DNA of 64,000 nt from positions 1 to 64,000 of the forward strand of contig CALUUZ010000014.1 of NCBI GenBank assembly GCA_944324075.1. The letters run 5' to 3'. Positions 60,834 to 64,000 of the stretch are shown here, in pieces. The translations under genes and the position numbers were made by a program. Positions within the stretch are counted from its first letter, which is position 1. Every line of letters starts with the position of its first letter. This DNA is from Candidatus Mailhella excrementigallinarum. GTDB lineage: Bacteria > Desulfobacterota > Desulfovibrionia > Desulfovibrionales > Desulfovibrionaceae. The notes under the pieces were generated by a model. It saw only the letters and a list, made by a program, of their open reading frames with translations, was not told where the DNA came from and did not search any database.

Positions 60834-61599
60834 ACGGCTCATTCCCTGCCTGGACGTGCGCAACGGCCGCCTGACGAAGGGCGTGAAATTCACGGGCAAC
60901 GAAGATATAGGCGACCCCGTGGCCACGGCCCGCCGCTACTATGAGGAAGGCGCGGACGAAATCGTCTTTTACGACATCACCGCCTCCGCCGAGGGGCGGG
61001 GCATCTTTCTCGATGTGGTGGAGCGCGTGGCGAGGGAAATCTTTATTCCCTTCTCCGTGGGCGGCGGCATTTCCAGCGTGGAGGACATGCGGGCCGTGCT
61101 GCTGGCCGGGGCGGAAAAGATTTCGCTCAATTCCGCCGCGGTCGGAAACCCCGGACTCATTTCACAGGGGGCTCTGGCCTTCGGTTCGCAGGCCGTGGTG
61201 GTGGGCATGGACGTGAAAAGGGTGGGAGAGAATCCGGGCCAGCCTTCCGGCTATGAAATCGTCATCCACGGCGGACGCACGCCCACCGGGCTGGATGCCC
61301 TGGCCTGGGCCAGGCGCTGCGAAAGTCTCGGCGCGGGCGAATTCTGCATCAATTCCATTGACGCGGACGGCACGAAGGCAGGCTATGAGCTGACCCTGAC
61401 CAGGATGATTGCCGACGCCGTGGGCGTACCCGTCATCGCATCGGGCGGAGCGGGCAAGCCGGAACATCTGGTGGAAGCGGTGACCGAAGGCCATGCCTCA
61501 GCCGCGCTGATCGCCTCCATGGTCCACTACGGGGAATACGATATCCCCGGACTCAAACGCTATATGGCCGGGCGCGGCGTTACCGTGCGCACGGCATGA
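60814..61599 (+). CDS. hisF: Imidazole glycerol phosphate synthase, cyclase subunit
   Basis: A 261-residue TIM barrel that closes the imidazole ring with ammonia from HisH. Catalytic Asp14 is in [14 protein letters not shown] and the second Asp in [12 protein letters not shown] (about 134). [20 protein letters not shown] and [13 protein letters not shown] are the phosphate-binding loops. Start at the internal ATG at 60814 ([15 protein letters not shown]), after GTGAGG, inside the end of hisH. Its stop overlaps the next start as ATGA. Confidence 0.96.
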   Translation: MPGSLCKRLIPCLDVRNGRLTKGVKFTGNEDIGDPVATARRYYEEGADEIVFYDITASAEGRGIFLDVVERVAREIFIPFSVGGGISSVEDMRAVLLAGAEKISLNSAAVGNPGLISQGALAFGSQAVVVGMDVKRVGENPGQPSGYEIVIHGGRTPTGLDALAWARRCESLGAGEFCINSIDADGTKAGYELTLTRMIADAVGVPVIASGGAGKPEHLVEAVTEGHASAALIASMVHYGEYDIPGLKRYMAGRGVTVRTA

Positions 61600-62645
61600 G
61601 CGGCCCGCTCCGGTCCGCTCCGTTTCCGGCGGGAACGCCGAAGGCCGACGCGGCCCTGAACATCTTCGCCAAGCCATGGCAGACGGCCCTCTCCGTGCTT
61701 TCGCTGATCAGGTATGCGGGAACGCGGCTGGGCGTGATCCATCTGCAGTACGAACCGTTCGGATCAAGATACGACCGTCTCGATCCCATGCTGCTTTCCC
61801 GCTATGTGAGCGAGGAGCTGGGGCGGCCCTGCGCGCTCTTCCAGCCGGGTCACTGGCTTGATCTCAAGGCCCCGGACCCGGCCCGGCTGAACGACCGCGC
61901 CTACCGGCTGGGCATCCGCTATCAGGCCGCGTTCGAGAACAGCGGCGCGCGTCATCTGCTGCTCCTGCACAACGACGTGTTCATCTTCCGGGACGTTCTC
62001 GGCGCGCTGCTGGACGCGGCGCAGCGGGAAGAGCGGGAACAGGGCCGCGCCCCCTTCGCCGCGGGCCGGATCGGCCAGTGCTGGAACTGTCCGGCCGGAA
62101 ACGCGGCCCTCATGCGCGATCTTTTTGACCTCCCGGCCTGCGCGCCGGAACATTTCGAGGAATACCGGCCCCTGTTCGCCGGGCCGTCCGGCCCGGCGCG
62201 CCTTCAGGAGCTGTACGGCGAGGCGCGGAAACGCGGCATGTTCACGCGCCCCTACGACGCGTCCTTTTCCGTCTGCTCCTGGCCCCTGCCGGAATGCCGC
62301 GTCAATGAATGGGCCTGCCTCATCGATCTGGCGCAGACCCGCCCCCTGACCGTCCCCCTCGGCGGCGCGCTTCCGCCGGGAGCCTTCTCCCCCTGCGGAG
62401 ACAGGGCGCGGGAAGGCGAGGTCACGCTGGATACGGGCGTCGCCTGGTTCCGGAGCATGTACGCGCACGGTCTGCGGGCCGCTCACCTGCCCGTGGAATC
62501 CTGCATGAAACACTGGGGCGGCACGGGCAGGAACACCGAACGCGCCTACCGGCTGGCGGAAGACAATGCCCGCATGCTGCTGGAACGGCATTTTCCGGCG
62601 TTCATCCGCTGGCTGGCCGGGCAGGGCGGCCTGCCCCCGCGCTAG
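61596..62645 (+). CDS. Unidentified protein, glycosyltransferase-like
   Basis: A 349-residue soluble protein that I cannot assign firmly. The stretch [22 protein letters not shown] looks like the metal-binding strand of GT-A glycosyltransferases (HNDV as a DxD-like motif), followed by [12 protein letters not shown] and a Trp/Cys-rich region ([20 protein letters not shown]). It contains nine or so cysteines, high for a cytoplasmic protein. Its ATG overlaps the hisF stop (ATGA), so it is cotranslated with histidine genes. It ends in TAG joined to an R2 repeat. Confidence 0.7.
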   Translation: MSGPLRSAPFPAGTPKADAALNIFAKPWQTALSVLSLIRYAGTRLGVIHLQYEPFGSRYDRLDPMLLSRYVSEELGRPCALFQPGHWLDLKAPDPARLNDRAYRLGIRYQAAFENSGARHLLLLHNDVFIFRDVLGALLDAAQREEREQGRAPFAAGRIGQCWNCPAGNAALMRDLFDLPACAPEHFEEYRPLFAGPSGPARLQELYGEARKRGMFTRPYDASFSVCSWPLPECRVNEWACLIDLAQTRPLTVPLGGALPPGAFSPCGDRAREGEVTLDTGVAWFRSMYAHGLRAAHLPVESCMKHWGGTGRNTERAYRLAEDNARMLLERHFPAFIRWLAGQGGLPPR

Positions 62646-62818
62646 ACATTTTCGTTTTGAAACCGCTCCCGGAGCCAGACGGAGCGAGACTGAAGCCGCG
62701 CCGCGCCCCTTCTCCGGTGTCGCCGCAATTCACTTGCGGCGTATGGCTCCGGCGGCGTGGAACCTGCGGGCCGGAGCATGGGGCCTGGCCGGCGGATATG
62801 TTCGAGAGCAAAACGCGC
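62644..62818 (-). repeat. R2 repeat, inverted
   Basis: AGACATTTTCGTTTTGAAACC edge following the TAG stop, CTCCCGGAGCC, GCCGCAATTCACTTGCGGC, GCCGGAGC..., GGCCGGCGGATATGTTCG and the edge GAGCAAAACGC. Confidence 0.75.
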
Positions 62819-62891
62819 CGAAAGGAAGCGATGCCCCGGACGGGGCGGAATTCCGCCCCGTCCGGGTTTTGCGCGGCCTCAGGGTGAAGGG

Positions 62892-64000
62892 CTATCCCTT
62901 CATCAGCGCAGGCAGCAGCGTGGACAGGGAAGGAAAGGCGACGATGACCGCAAGGCACACGAGCAGCGCCGCGACAAAGGGAACGGCCGCCCGGTACATC
63001 GTGCCCAGCGGAACGGCCCCCACCTCTTTCATGACGAAGAGGTTGATGCCGAACGGAGGCGTGATGGAAGCCATGTTGTCGAGAATGACGATGATCACGC
63101 CGAACCAGATCAGATCCCAGCCGAACACCTTGGCGATGGGCACGAAAATGGGCACGCAGATGAGCAGCAGCGGCATGGACGGCAGAAAGCAGCCCAGAAC
63201 AAGAAAGACCAGCACAATGGCCAGCATCACGAGCATGGGCGGCAGGTTCATGGCGGCGATGGAATTGGCCAGCACCATGGGGATGCGCGTCATGGCCATG
63301 AAGTAGCTGAGCACGATGGCCCCGCACAGCACGGTAAAGCACATGGAAATGTACTTGGCGGAATCCCTGAGCGTATGAAGAAAATCCTTCAGGCTCAGGC
63401 GGCGCATGAGCAGGGCCAGAATCAGCGTGCCGCATGCGCCTATGCCGCCGCCTTCGGTGGCGGTGAACACCCCGCCGTAAATCCCGCCGATGACCAGGAT
63501 GAAAATGAGCATGATCGGCAGGCCGGATTTCAGGGAGGCCAGTCGTTCCGGCATGGGGGAACGGGGCAGGCGCGGCGCGAGTTCCGGCCTGCGGAACACC
63601 AGCGCCCACACGGCCAGCATGAAGCAGATCATGCACACGATGCCGGGAATGATGCCCGCGATGAACAGATCGCCGATGGACTGCTGGGCAAGGACGCCGT
63701 AGATGATGAAGGTGGTGCTGGGCGGAATGAGGCAGCCGATGGTGCCGGAACAGGCCAGCGTGCCCACGGCGAGGGTATCGTCATACCGGTATCTGCGCAT
63801 TTCCGGCAGGGCGATGGCGGCCATGGCGATGGCGCCGGAAAGGGTGTCCCCCACCACGGCCCCGAACAGGGCGCAGGCCACCACGCTGCCCATGGCCAGC
63901 CCGCCGCGCAGGTGTCCCATCCATTTGCGGGCGCAGTTGTAGATATCCTCCCCGAAGCGCGCGTAAAAGCACAGGTAGCCCATGAGCATGAAGAACATCA
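62892..64000 (-). CDS. dctM: TRAP transporter large permease (DctM), N-terminus cut by the window
   Basis: About 369 residues of a membrane protein with about ten hydrophobic segments that continues past the right edge; some 60 N-terminal residues are missing. Signatures of the DctM family: VACALFGAVVGDTLSGAIAM, GTLACSGTIGCLIPPSTTFIIYGVLA (in two parts), GIYGGVFTATEGGGIGA and DNMASITPPFGINLFV. It is the large subunit of a tripartite, Na+-driven carboxylate or sulfonate importer. The small subunit and binding protein should lie to the right. Confidence 0.93.
   Translation of the reverse strand, partial: MFFMLMGYLCFYARFGEDIYNCARKWMGHLRGGLAMGSVVACALFGAVVGDTLSGAIAMAAIALPEMRRYRYDDTLAVGTLACSGTIGCLIPPSTTFIIYGVLAQQSIGDLFIAGIIPGIVCMICFMLAVWALVFRRPELAPRLPRSPMPERLASLKSGLPIMLIFILVIGGIYGGVFTATEGGGIGACGTLILALLMRRLSLKDFLHTLRDSAKYISMCFTVLCGAIVLSYFMAMTRIPMVLANSIAAMNLPPMLVMLAIVLVFLVLGCFLPSMPLLLICVPIFVPIAKVFGWDLIWFGVIIVILDNMASITPPFGINLFVMKEVGAVPLGTMYRAAVPFVAALLVCLAVIVAFPSLSTLLPALMKG

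Noticed and set aside
3608-62818. R2 as a Tc1/IS630-type MITE with TA target duplication
   Set aside because: Only some copies have TA at an edge and almost none at both; the TAG link is better described as an association with stop codons.

Overview
The window looks like a chromosomal segment of a GC-rich, Gram-negative, anaerobic bacterium of the Desulfovibrionaceae (Desulfobacterota) or a close relative. The evidence is an outer-membrane homotrimeric porin of Desulfovibrio type, a CbiR-type cobamide phosphodiesterase, the oxygen-independent ThiH route to thiazole, an FtsY/SecDF-YajC set, an AmiC-like amidase, a gmhB heptose gene and a TRAP transporter. The species assignment is inference. 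I see no rRNA, tRNA, CRISPR array, intact transposase or plasmid origin. A short fragment of an unidentified gene lies at the left edge, and a TRAP permease gene is cut by the right edge.

Layout: (1) 1-3 kb, a flagellar late gene pair (small conserved protein plus FlgM) behind a near-consensus sigma-28 promoter, then a patatin-like esterase. (2) 4-9 kb, AmiC-like amidase, dedA-gmhB pair, pyrophosphatase. (3) 9.7-17.5 kb, chemoreceptor, Kef-type antiporter, DHH phosphoesterase, divergent cbiR and maf. (4) 17.5-29 kb, thiamine region: nitroreductase, thiM, thiE copy 1, a MATE exporter and hybrid histidine kinase, then a TPP riboswitch with its terminator leading thiS-thiG-thiH-thiF-thiE copy 2. 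(5) 29-36 kb, porin, RluA-type pseudouridine synthase, molybdate genes modC-modA-modB-modD. (6) 36-49 kb, housekeeping: DEAD-box helicase, TrmI, ABC-F ATPase, K+ channel, ftsY, secF, secD, yajC, argB. (7) 49-56 kb, envelope-sugar genes read leftwards: ugd, UDP-glucuronate 4-epimerase, GT2, LAB_N membrane protein, GT39, which together suggest lipid-linked uronic acid decoration of lipid A or LPS core. (8) 56-64 kb, polA, a TPR protein, hisH-hisF with a coupled unknown gene, and a TRAP permease.

The most unusual feature is in the spacers. Nearly every long intergenic gap is built from three dispersed, structured repeat families that I name here. R1 is about 183 bp, with two copies identical over their whole length; it ends in a ribosome-binding site and ATG that sometimes starts a real gene. 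R2 is about 170 bp, three successive stem-loops whose stems co-vary between copies; it sits directly behind genes, often sharing their TAG stop codon. R3 is a 130-390 bp MITE with terminal inverted repeats resembling GGCTCTGTT...; three copies are flanked by exact 8-bp target duplications, one of them inside an R2 and one inside an R1. R3 ends have become the C-terminal codons and stop codons of at least two genes. This layered repeat system inside operons is the best candidate for something not yet described.
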